From Phaeobacter sp. QD34_24 (lineage in GTDB: Bacteria; Pseudomonadota; Alphaproteobacteria; Rhodobacterales; Rhodobacteraceae), in contig NZ_JARCJD010000012.1 of assembly GCF_028890115.1 (NCBI RefSeq), positions 1 to 64,000 on the forward strand: a DNA stretch of 64,000 nt. Direction: 5' to 3'. A program made the position numbers and the translations under genes. The notes beneath the pieces were generated by a model, which worked only from the letters and a program-made list of their open reading frames with translations, was not told the DNA's origin and made no database searches. This document shows, piece by piece, positions 54,259-61,877 of this stretch; the stretch's first letter is position 1, and each line of letters opens with the position of its first letter.

Positions 54259-55479
54259 ATGTCATTTGTCGACCGCCGTATTGAAACCCGCCCCTCCAGC
54301 GGAGAAGCACCGTTTAAACTGAACGAAGTGTTCTTTTCCCGCACGGACAAACGCGGGGTCATCCAGGCCGGAAACTACATCTTCAAACGGGTAGCTCATT
54401 ATGAGTGGTCCGAACTGATCGGCGCCCCGCACAAGCTGATCCGCCACCCGGATATGCCGCGCGGGCTTTTCCACATGTTCTGGGAAACCATCCAATCCGG
54501 CAAAACCATCTGCGCCTACGTCAAGAACCAGGCCAAGGACGGGTTGTATTACTGGGTGTTTGCCGTGGTGGTCCCCTATGAGGGCGGCTATCTCTCCGCG
54601 CGCATCAAACCCTCCAGCCCGTTGCTTGGCGAGGCCCGCGAGGTCTACAAGACGATGCTCTTGGCGGAACAGCAGGAAGGCCTTGCCCCCGAGGAAAGCG
54701 CCGAAATCATGATGGAATGGGTCCGCAGCCAGGGCTTTGAAGACTACGATCAATTTGCCGCCCATGCGCTGTGCGAAGAGTTCAAGTCCCGCGACAAGGC
54801 GCTGGGAAACCATGCGGATGAAACACTTCTGTCCCTGGCCAAGATGCTGGAAAACGCCCAGACCCTGGTCGATCAGACCGAAGGTCTGGTCAAGGATTTC
54901 GACGCCATGCACACCATCCCGCATAACCTGCGGGTGATTGCTTCCCGGATCGAACCCGCCGGCGGGCCGGTTACCGTCCTGTCGCAGAACTATGGCGCCA
55001 TGTCGCGCCAGATGTCGGATTGGTTCGCAGCCCATGTGATGGGCGAAAACAGCACCTTTGCGACGATCAAATCCACCGTCAACACCAGCCTGATGGTGCA
55101 ATGCATCACCCGCATGCTGCTGGAATGCGACGACCAGCTCACCAAGGAACGGCGCGCCATCGAAGGGGTCGATATGGCGCATGAACGTGCGACATTGAAG
55201 CAGATCGTGACCGATCAGCTGGAGCGCAAACGCAAGGGCCAGGAAGACGTCAACCAGGAAGCCGACCGCATCATGCATGCCTGCCAGGTCATGCATCGTC
55301 AGTTCCTCGGCCTCAGCTCGACCCGGGTTCTGTGCAAGATCGAGAGCGCCCGCCTGCCCGAATCGGGGGAAACCCTGTCGGACATCATCGATCAGCTGGG
55401 GGTCTTCCAGCGCCGAATCTCCGAGCGGCTGGAGCAGATCGAAAAACTGTCCGGCGATATCCGCATCCACGACAGGTGA
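54259..55479 (+). CDS. PAS-domain protein related to aerotaxis sensors
   Basis: The 406-residue soluble protein begins with an Aer-type PAS domain (residues about 20-125), including NYIFKRVAHYEWSELIGAPHK, LIRHPDMPRGLFHMFWETI and GKTICAYVKNQAKDGLYYWV. In Aer this domain binds FAD. The remaining 280 residues are helical, without a recognisable chemoreceptor signalling tip, HAMP or transmembrane segment. It therefore could sense redox or oxygen but has no known output. GGGGACACCT precedes ATG 54259. Confidence 0.8.
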   Translation: MSFVDRRIETRPSSGEAPFKLNEVFFSRTDKRGVIQAGNYIFKRVAHYEWSELIGAPHKLIRHPDMPRGLFHMFWETIQSGKTICAYVKNQAKDGLYYWVFAVVVPYEGGYLSARIKPSSPLLGEAREVYKTMLLAEQQEGLAPEESAEIMMEWVRSQGFEDYDQFAAHALCEEFKSRDKALGNHADETLLSLAKMLENAQTLVDQTEGLVKDFDAMHTIPHNLRVIASRIEPAGGPVTVLSQNYGAMSRQMSDWFAAHVMGENSTFATIKSTVNTSLMVQCITRMLLECDDQLTKERRAIEGVDMAHERATLKQIVTDQLERKRKGQEDVNQEADRIMHACQVMHRQFLGLSSTRVLCKIESARLPESGETLSDIIDQLGVFQRRISERLEQIEKLSGDIRIHDR

Positions 55480-55593
55480 TCCGGCACCGGATCGCAACCG
55501 ATCACAAGGGTAAGTTTACGACATGGGCGCTCTCTTCGGCGGGGAGCGCCCAAATCCGTTGCCAACCGCAGTGGCGCTTGCGATACCAGCCTC

Positions 55594-57474
55594 ATGGAAA
55601 CGTTTCTTTATCAGGCTTCGATCTACCTCGCTGCCGCTGTCATCGCGGTGCCGATCGCCGCACGGCTGGGCCTGGGATCCGTCCTTGGCTATCTGGCCGC
55701 CGGCATTCTGATCGGCCCGGTCTTCGGGCTGGTCGGGTCAGAGACCCAGAACCTGCAGCATTTCGCCGAATTCGGCGTGGTGATGATGCTGTTCCTGATC
55801 GGGCTGGAGCTGGAACCGCGCGCGCTTTGGGCGATGCGTCACAAGCTGTTGGGCCTTGGCGGTTTGCAGATCCTGTTCAGCACCCTGGCGCTGATGGGCG
55901 CGGCCATGGCCGCCGGGGAACCCTGGCAGGTGAGCCTTGCCGTCGGCCTGGCGCTGTCGCTCTCCTCCACCGCGATCGTGCTGCAAACCCTGTCGGAAAA
56001 GGGCCTGATGCAGACCGGCGGCGGGCGGGCGTCCTTCTCGGTGCTGCTGACCCAGGATATCGCGGTGATCCCGATCCTGGCCTTCCTGCCGCTGCTGGCC
56101 ACCGGCATCGGCCCCCATATCGGCAGCGACGGGTCGATCCAGCGCGGAGAAAGCGCAGGCCATGGCGCCGGCCATGCCTCGCTGTCGCTGGTCGAAGGCA
56201 TGCCCGGCTGGGCGGTGACCCTGATCACCATCGGCGCGGTCGCCTTCATCATCCTGGCTGGCATCTACCTGACGCGGCCGCTGTTTCGCTTCATCCACGC
56301 CTCCAACCTGCGCGAAATGTACACGGCCCTGGCGCTCTTGATCGTGGTCGGGATCTCCTTCCTGATGACGCTGGTGGGTCTCTCGCCCGCGCTTGGGGCC
56401 TTTCTCGCGGGGGTGGTCCTGGCCAACTCGGAATTCCGGCACGAGATGGAAAGCGATCTGAACCCCTTCAAGGGGCTGTTACTGGGTCTGTTCTTCATCA
56501 CCGTCGGCGCCGGCATCAACTACCGTCTGTTCCTGGCAAGCCCCGGCGACCTGATCGGGCTGGCACTGCTTGTCATCGTCGCCAAGGGGCTGGTGCTGTT
56601 CTTCGTCGGACGCGCCTTCGGGCTGCGCAAGCGGGCGCAGTGGCTGTTCACCCTGGGACTGGCGCAGGCGGGGGAGTTCGGCTTCGTGCTGCTGGCCTTC
56701 TCGACCCAGCTCAATGTGATCCCTCCGGCCCTGTCGGAGAAACTTCTGCTGATCATCGCCCTGTCGATGCTGATCACCCCGCTGCTGTTCATCATCTATG
56801 ACCTGCTGTCAAAACGCCTGACCGAGGCGCGCGCCGATCACGAGCCGGACGAAATCGACGAAGAAGGTCCGGTGATCATCGCCGGGATCGGCCGGTTCGG
56901 CCAGATCGTGAACCGGCTGGTGCGGGCCAGCGGCTTCAAGACGGTGCTGTTGGACAATGACATGGAGGCGGTCCAGTTGATGCGCCGCTTTGGCGTCAAA
57001 AGCTTCCTGGGCGATCCCACCCGGCCCGAGCTGCTGAAGGCTGCCGGGATTGCCAAGGCCAAGATCCTGGTGGTTGCCCTCGATGACCCCGAGAACACGG
57101 TGAAACTGGTGCAATATGTGCGCCGCAACTACCCGGACATCCACATCATCGCCCGCGCCTATGATCGCCACCACGTCTTTGAACTGTATCAGGCGGGCGC
57201 CAATGACATCGTGCGCGAGATGTTCGACAGCTCCCTGCGCGCCGGGCGCTATGTGCTGGAGCGCATCGGGCTCAGCGAATATGAGGCGGCCCAGGCCGAA
57301 CAGACCTTTTACGCCCATGACCGTCTGACCATCCGCGAGCTGGCCAAGCAATGGATCCCCGGCACCCCCGCCAGCGAGAACCCCGCCTATATCAAACGGG
57401 CCCGGGAGCTGGAGAAGGATCTGGAGACCGCCCTGCTGGAGCTGGCAGAGCAGAAGGAGAAGAAATCCTCCTGA
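55594..57474 (+). CDS. CPA2 family potassium/proton antiporter (KefB/KefC type)
   Basis: The 626-residue inner-membrane protein has an N-terminal Na+/H+-exchanger domain of about 12 helices (MMLFLIGLELEPRALW, LSLSSTAIVLQTL, GAFLAGVVLANSEFR, GLLLGLFFITVGAGINY) and, from about 420, a cytoplasmic RCK/TrkA-N domain with the nucleotide loop VIIAGIGRFGQIVNRLVR and LLDNDMEAV. It exports K+ (or Na+) in exchange for protons, in Kef proteins when glutathione adducts appear. No KefF/KefG partner is adjacent. Confidence 0.92.
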   Translation: METFLYQASIYLAAAVIAVPIAARLGLGSVLGYLAAGILIGPVFGLVGSETQNLQHFAEFGVVMMLFLIGLELEPRALWAMRHKLLGLGGLQILFSTLALMGAAMAAGEPWQVSLAVGLALSLSSTAIVLQTLSEKGLMQTGGGRASFSVLLTQDIAVIPILAFLPLLATGIGPHIGSDGSIQRGESAGHGAGHASLSLVEGMPGWAVTLITIGAVAFIILAGIYLTRPLFRFIHASNLREMYTALALLIVVGISFLMTLVGLSPALGAFLAGVVLANSEFRHEMESDLNPFKGLLLGLFFITVGAGINYRLFLASPGDLIGLALLVIVAKGLVLFFVGRAFGLRKRAQWLFTLGLAQAGEFGFVLLAFSTQLNVIPPALSEKLLLIIALSMLITPLLFIIYDLLSKRLTEARADHEPDEIDEEGPVIIAGIGRFGQIVNRLVRASGFKTVLLDNDMEAVQLMRRFGVKSFLGDPTRPELLKAAGIAKAKILVVALDDPENTVKLVQYVRRNYPDIHIIARAYDRHHVFELYQAGANDIVREMFDSSLRAGRYVLERIGLSEYEAAQAEQTFYAHDRLTIRELAKQWIPGTPASENPAYIKRARELEKDLETALLELAEQKEKKSS

Positions 57475-57490
57475 TCCGGGCGCGGCGCGT

Positions 57491-58507
57491 TCAGCCCTCT
57501 GCCACGCCCGCTTCGGCAAAGGTCGCCATGCCGCTGTGGCAGGCAATGGCGCCCTTCAGGATCTGGATCGCCAGCGCCGCACCGGAACCTTCCCCCAGCC
57601 GCAGGCCAAGGGTCAGCAGCGGCTCTTTGCCCAGCTTGTCCAGCAGCGCGAAATGGGCGGCCTCGGCCCCCTTGTGACCCGCCACCGCATGATCCAGCGC
57701 TCCCGGCGCCGTCTGCTGCAGACAGGCCGCGGCCGCACAGCAGATAAAGCCATCCAGGATCACCGGAATACGCAGCACCCGGGCAGCGGCAATCGCACCG
57801 GCCATGGCGGCGATCTCGCGCCCGCCCAGGCGCATCAGCGCATCCAGCCCATCCTTGATGTCCCCGCCATGGAACGCCACGCCCTGCCCCACCACACGGG
57901 CCTTGTTGGCAAGCCCGGCATCATCGACCCCGGTGCCGCGCCCGGTCCACTCTGCGGCCTCGCCCCCGAACAGGGCACAGGCCAGCGCCGCCGCCGCGGT
58001 GGTGTTGCCGATGCCCATCTCGCCCACCACCAGAAGATCGGCCTGTGGGTCCACCGCGGTCCAGCCGGTTTGCAGCGCCTGCAGCAGCTCTGCCGCGCTC
58101 ATCGCCGGGGCCTTGGTGAAATCCTCGGTCGGGCGGTCCAGATCCAGCGCATGCACATCCATCCGCGCGCCAGCAAGCTTGGCAAGCTGGTTGATCGCAG
58201 CGCCGCCATGTTCGAAGTTCAGCACCATCTGCGCGGTCACCTCTGCCGGGAAGGCCGAAACCCCCTGCGCCGTCACCCCGTGGTTGCCCGCAAAGATGAT
58301 CACCTGCGGCGCCTTGATCTCGGGACGGTCGCTGCCGCGCCAGCCCGCGTACCAGATCGCCAGGTCTTCGAGCCGTCCCAAGGCCCCCGGCGGCTTGGTC
58401 AACTGGCCATTGCGGTCCTCTGCTCCGGCCCGGGCAGCGCCATCGGCGGCGGGCGCCGCGCTCAACTGGGCGCGAAAGTCATCAAGAGAAGATATCTGGG
58501 ACAGCAT
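57491..58507 (-). CDS. cobT: Nicotinate-nucleotide-dimethylbenzimidazole phosphoribosyltransferase
   Basis: CobT makes alpha-ribazole phosphate, the lower ligand of cobalamin. The 338-residue protein has [58 protein letters not shown] and the C-terminal [18 protein letters not shown] containing the catalytic glutamate region. It is divergent from cobS at 58608, with 100 bases between them. Confidence 0.96.
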   Translation of the reverse strand: MLSQISSLDDFRAQLSAAPAADGAARAGAEDRNGQLTKPPGALGRLEDLAIWYAGWRGSDRPEIKAPQVIIFAGNHGVTAQGVSAFPAEVTAQMVLNFEHGGAAINQLAKLAGARMDVHALDLDRPTEDFTKAPAMSAAELLQALQTGWTAVDPQADLLVVGEMGIGNTTAAAALACALFGGEAAEWTGRGTGVDDAGLANKARVVGQGVAFHGGDIKDGLDALMRLGGREIAAMAGAIAAARVLRIPVILDGFICCAAAACLQQTAPGALDHAVAGHKGAEAAHFALLDKLGKEPLLTLGLRLGEGSGAALAIQILKGAIACHSGMATFAEAGVAEG

Positions 58508-58607
58508 GGATCAGCCTCGTTGCAACGTGTTACGGGACACGGGTAAAGCGGTTGGGTACTGTTTAACCGCTCGCCCCCCTGCTGCAAGCCCCGCAAGAGA
58601 CCCGCCC

Positions 58608-59363
58608 ATGCGAAAACCCGACATCCGCGCCATAGATCCTGTTCTGGCTCTGGTGCTCTTGACCCGGCTTCCCCTGCCACGCCTGGGCGCGCAGACATTC
58701 GATCGGCAATCGGCGGCTGTCTGGGCCTTTGCACTGGCGGGCTGCGCCGCCGCCCTGCCCGCCTGCCTGCTGGCTGTATTGGCTCTGCACCTCGGCCTGC
58801 CCGCGCCAATCACCGCCGGGCTGGTCCTCGCGGTACAGATCCTGTTGACCGGCGCCATGCATGAAGACGGGCTGGCCGATACAGCCGACGGGCTTTGGGG
58901 CGGCTTTGATCCTGCGCGTCGGCTGGAGATCATGAAGGACAGCCAGATCGGCACCTATGGGGTGTTGGCGCTGATCCTGGCGCTTGGTCTGCGCTGGACC
59001 GCAGTGACGGCCCTGTTGGACAGTACGGAGCCCTGGTCGCTCCTGGCGCTGGCAGCACTCAGCCGGGCCATGATGCCACTTCTGATGCACGGCCTGCCCA
59101 ATGCCCGTCAGACGGGTCTGTCCCATGGTGTCGGGCGTCCGGCGCTGTTTCCGGTCGTTCTCGGGCTTGTCGTGGCGCTTGGCATTGCGGCTGTCCCGCT
59201 GGACCTGCCGGTGCTGCTTGCCATCTGTCTTGCCATGATCGCGACGACGGCAGCCATTGGCATAATTGCCCGCGCCAAGATCGGCGGGCAGACCGGAGAC
59301 ATCCTGGGCGCGACCCAACAGCTTTGCGAGATCTCTGGCCTGCTGGTGTTGCTGGTTCTGTGA
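58608..59363 (+). CDS. cobS: Adenosylcobinamide-GDP ribazoletransferase (cobalamin synthase)
   Basis: CobS joins adenosylcobinamide-GDP with alpha-ribazole to complete cobalamin. The 251-residue membrane protein has LLTRLPLP near the N-terminus and the conserved acidic loop TGAMHEDGLADTADGLWGG, then MKDSQIGTYGVLALIL and, near the end, GGQTGDILGATQQLCE. ATG 58608 gives the normal family length. It forms a divergent pair with cobT; the other cobalamin genes are not in the window. Confidence 0.95.
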   Translation: MRKPDIRAIDPVLALVLLTRLPLPRLGAQTFDRQSAAVWAFALAGCAAALPACLLAVLALHLGLPAPITAGLVLAVQILLTGAMHEDGLADTADGLWGGFDPARRLEIMKDSQIGTYGVLALILALGLRWTAVTALLDSTEPWSLLALAALSRAMMPLLMHGLPNARQTGLSHGVGRPALFPVVLGLVVALGIAAVPLDLPVLLAICLAMIATTAAIGIIARAKIGGQTGDILGATQQLCEISGLLVLLVL

Positions 59364-59367
59364 CGAT

Positions 59368-60141
59368 CTAGTCCACGCCGCCGGTCAAAATCTTCAACTG
59401 TTCACCACAGTGTTTGCAATGGACCGCATCAATGTCGTGACGCATCAGGCCACAGGTCGGGCAGGTATAGCGCACCTTCTGCGGCTGAAAGATCGCCTGC
59501 GCCAGTCGCACGAACAGCGCCACCCCGACGACCATCACGAAGACCGAGAACATCTTGCCGGCAGGCGAGGCCATGGTGATATCGCCAAACCCCGTGGTGG
59601 TGAGCGTTGCCACGGTAAAATACAGCGCATCGATATAGGGCGACTGGGTTTGGGTTTCATCGATGAAGAAGATCAGCACCGCCATGGTGGTGGCAAAGAT
59701 GAAGACGAACAGGTTGATCCCCGCCAGCAGCGCATCCTCGTTGCGCCGGAAAAAGGTGCTGTCACGGCGCAGGTCGCGCAACAGGTGGTAGGAATGGATC
59801 AGCCGCAGCGCCCGCAGGATGCGCAAGAAGGCCAGGCTGCCCGCGAACAAGGGGTCCAGCAGCAGGGTGACGATCACCACCAGATCCGCCAGCGTGTAGA
59901 TCTGCCAGAAGAAGGCCTTGCGGTCCTTGGCGATCCAGAGCCGCGCCGCCAGATCCAACCCGATGATCACCCCCAGGATCTGGCTGATCGTATTCAAGAG
60001 CAGGCCATGGGCGACATGGGCGGTGGCTATGAAAAACAGGATGGTCAGCGCATCGAAAAGGATGACGCCATAGCGAAAGCGGACGGCGCCCTTGGATGCG
60101 CCCTCGTATAGAAGGGCCGTGCGTTTTTTCAGATCCTGCAT
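59368..60141 (-). CDS. Voltage-gated-like potassium channel with C-terminal zinc ribbon
   Basis: The 257-residue protein has six membrane helices. Residues 106-127 (FLRILRALRLIHSYHLLRDL) carry the regularly spaced arginines of an S4 voltage sensor, and 181-187 (TTTGFGD) are the K+ selectivity filter. After the last helix a small domain has CPTCG (227-231) and CKHCG (242-246), a zinc ribbon not usual in Kch channels. It may set gating or tetramer assembly, which is inference. ATG 60141 is the start that leaves a short cytoplasmic N-terminus. Confidence 0.88.
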   Translation of the reverse strand: MQDLKKRTALLYEGASKGAVRFRYGVILFDALTILFFIATAHVAHGLLLNTISQILGVIIGLDLAARLWIAKDRKAFFWQIYTLADLVVIVTLLLDPLFAGSLAFLRILRALRLIHSYHLLRDLRRDSTFFRRNEDALLAGINLFVFIFATTMAVLIFFIDETQTQSPYIDALYFTVATLTTTGFGDITMASPAGKMFSVFVMVVGVALFVRLAQAIFQPQKVRYTCPTCGLMRHDIDAVHCKHCGEQLKILTGGVD

Positions 60142-60176
60142 GGGATGGCCTTTTGCGGGCAGGCGCAAAGCGCCAA

Positions 60177-60205
60177 GAAGAAAGGCCGCGCCAAGCGGCA
60201 CGGCC
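60177..60205 (-). terminator. Terminator after carD
   Basis: GGCCGCGCC (60184-60192) pairs with GGCACGGCC (60197-60205) with one wobble pair. On the minus strand it is followed by TTTCTTCTT. The carD stop codon at 60232 lies 26 bases before it. Confidence 0.75.
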
Positions 60206-60231
60206 CATGGTCATTCAATCCAGGCGCAGCC

Positions 60232-60741
60232 TCAGGCAGCGCGGGAGGTCAGAACCTCGTCAACCTGCTTGGCGGCAGAGATTTCGTCGCCATCGGCCAC
60301 GGCTGCCACTTCACGGGTCAGGCGTTCCAGCGCGGCTTCATAAAGCTGGCGCTCGGAATAGCTCTGCTCGCGCTGATCATCGGTGCGGTGCAGGTCGCGC
60401 ACCACTTCGGCGATGGCGATCAGATCGCCCGAGTTGATCTTCTGTTCGTATTCCTGGGCGCGACGCGACCACATGGCGCGCTTGACCTTGGCCTTGCCCT
60501 TGAGCGTCTTCATGGCCTGGTTGATCACGTCGGGCGAGCTGAGCGAGCGCATGCCCACCTCAACCGCCTTGTTGGTCGGCACCCGCAGGGTCATCTTGTC
60601 CTTTTCAAAGGTGATCACGAAAAGCTCCAGCGCAAAGCCGGCCACTTCCTGCTCCTCGATCGAGATGATCTGTCCAACACCATGGGCCGGATACACCACG
60701 TAATCATTGGGGCGGAATTCGAGCTTCTTCGATTTGGTCAT
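60232..60741 (-). CDS. CarD family transcription factor
   Basis: The 169-residue protein binds RNA polymerase beta and stabilises the open promoter complex. Its N-terminal RNA-polymerase-interacting Tudor-like domain has FRPNDYVVYPAHGVGQIISI, and FVITFEKDKMTLRVPTNKA. The helical C-terminus carries the DNA-contacting region with KRAMWSRRAQEYEQKINSGD. ATG 60741 begins MTKSKKLEF, with the ribosome site AAGGAAAG upstream. In Alphaproteobacteria it affects rRNA and growth genes. Confidence 0.94.
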   Translation of the reverse strand: MTKSKKLEFRPNDYVVYPAHGVGQIISIEEQEVAGFALELFVITFEKDKMTLRVPTNKAVEVGMRSLSSPDVINQAMKTLKGKAKVKRAMWSRRAQEYEQKINSGDLIAIAEVVRDLHRTDDQREQSYSERQLYEAALERLTREVAAVADGDEISAAKQVDEVLTSRAA

Positions 60742-61094
60742 ACAGGTCTTTCCTTGCACTTCGCCGGACGGCATGTCCGGCACTACAACGACAAAAACAC
60801 CACAGGCAGATCACGCCTCGCGATCCGCACTTGCGCGTTTGGTCACAGAAAAACTGCCCAAGGTGCACAAGAACGAATCCGGCAGGTCAGGCACATTTCT
60901 CTCTTCTGGTATTACGCAGCAATTGTACCACAAAATCCGGAGGGTCGGAAGGAGCCCGCCCAAACAGCAAAAAACCTGTGCAGGCACCAGCAATTTAAGG
61001 CATTTCAGCCAATGGCACGCCCTTGGATCAGGTCGTGACGGTCCCCCTTGCCAGCGGCAAAGCGAATCGCATCAGGGCAAAAGCCCGACGGACC
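60742..61094. other. Non-coding gap between carD and fdxA
   Basis: No gene is seen. The gap carries the leader and promoter of the leftward carD gene and the 3' flank of fdxA. An open frame on the minus strand near 60811-60993 has no family likeness. Confidence 0.4.
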
Positions 61095-61433
61095 TTAGCC
61101 GCCTTCGCCGGGCGCTTCGGAGAAGTATTTCTCCAGCTTGCCGGTCTCGCCATCACGCTCTTCGGCGTCCGGAAGCGGGTCTTTCTTGGAGACGATAACC
61201 GGCCACATCTCGGAGTATTTGCGGTTGAATTCCACCCATTTGTCCATGTCCGGCTCGGTATCGGGACGGATGGCATCGGCAGGGCATTCGGGTTCGCAAA
61301 CACCACAGTCGATGCATTCATCCGGATGGATCACCAGGGTGTTCTCGCCCTCGTAGAAACAATCCACCGGGCAGACCTCGACACAATCAGTGTATTTGCA
61401 GGCGATGCAGTTGTCCGTAACGACATAGGTCAT
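61095..61433 (-). CDS. fdxA: Seven-iron ferredoxin
   Basis: The 112-residue protein has two cluster motifs: [17 protein letters not shown] (cysteines from residue 9 to 25) for a [3Fe-4S] and part of a [4Fe-4S] cluster, and [12 protein letters not shown] (40-51). The C-terminal extension ([15 protein letters not shown]) is typical of FdxA. It is an electron carrier in the cytoplasm. It lies downstream of the S4 protein and helicase genes on the same strand, an arrangement commonly seen in Rhodobacteraceae. Confidence 0.95.
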   Translation of the reverse strand: MTYVVTDNCIACKYTDCVEVCPVDCFYEGENTLVIHPDECIDCGVCEPECPADAIRPDTEPDMDKWVEFNRKYSEMWPVIVSKKDPLPDAEERDGETGKLEKYFSEAPGEGG

Positions 61434-61496
61434 GAGGCCGGGTTCCGTTTGCTGTTTGACGTCTAGCTAATTCAGCGCGGCGATATCTTCAAGGTG

Positions 61497-61871
61497 TCAA
61501 TAGATGTCGTGCCCACGGGTAAGATCAAGCGCCCTGCGGGATTTCTTATCAGGGCGCCCCTTTCCCTCGAAGCGGGGGTTGGCCGGAACACTGTCCTGCT
61601 TTTCGGTCATGTCATGGTAAAGCGCCTGGGCCTCGGGCGCGGGGCCGCGGCGCTCGCCGATGGCTTCGACCCGGACGACCCTGATCTGCCGCCCCTGGGG
61701 GAAGGTCAGAACATCACCTGGGGTGACGTTCTGAGCCGGTTTCGAGATCTTGCCGGAGTTGAGCCGCACATGACCTGCAGAGACCTGTTTCGCGGCCAGG
61801 CTGCGGGTCTTGAAGAACCGCGCATGCCATAGCCACTTGTCGATACGGATCTTGGCGGTGCCGCCCTCCAT
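61497..61871 (-). CDS. S4-domain RNA-binding protein (Hsp15-like)
   Basis: The 124-residue protein has an S4 domain at residues 8-65: IRIDKWLWHARFFKTRSLAAK, VSAGHVRLNSGKISKPAQNV and PGDVLTFPQGRQIRVVRV. The tail is basic. It resembles heat-shock protein 15 (HslR), which binds 50S subunits still carrying nascent chains. It starts 6 bases before the helicase stop codon in transcription order, so the two are probably co-transcribed. Confidence 0.9.
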   Translation of the reverse strand: MEGGTAKIRIDKWLWHARFFKTRSLAAKQVSAGHVRLNSGKISKPAQNVTPGDVLTFPQGRQIRVVRVEAIGERRGPAPEAQALYHDMTEKQDSVPANPRFEGKGRPDKKSRRALDLTRGHDIY

Positions 61872-61877
61872 CGCGGA

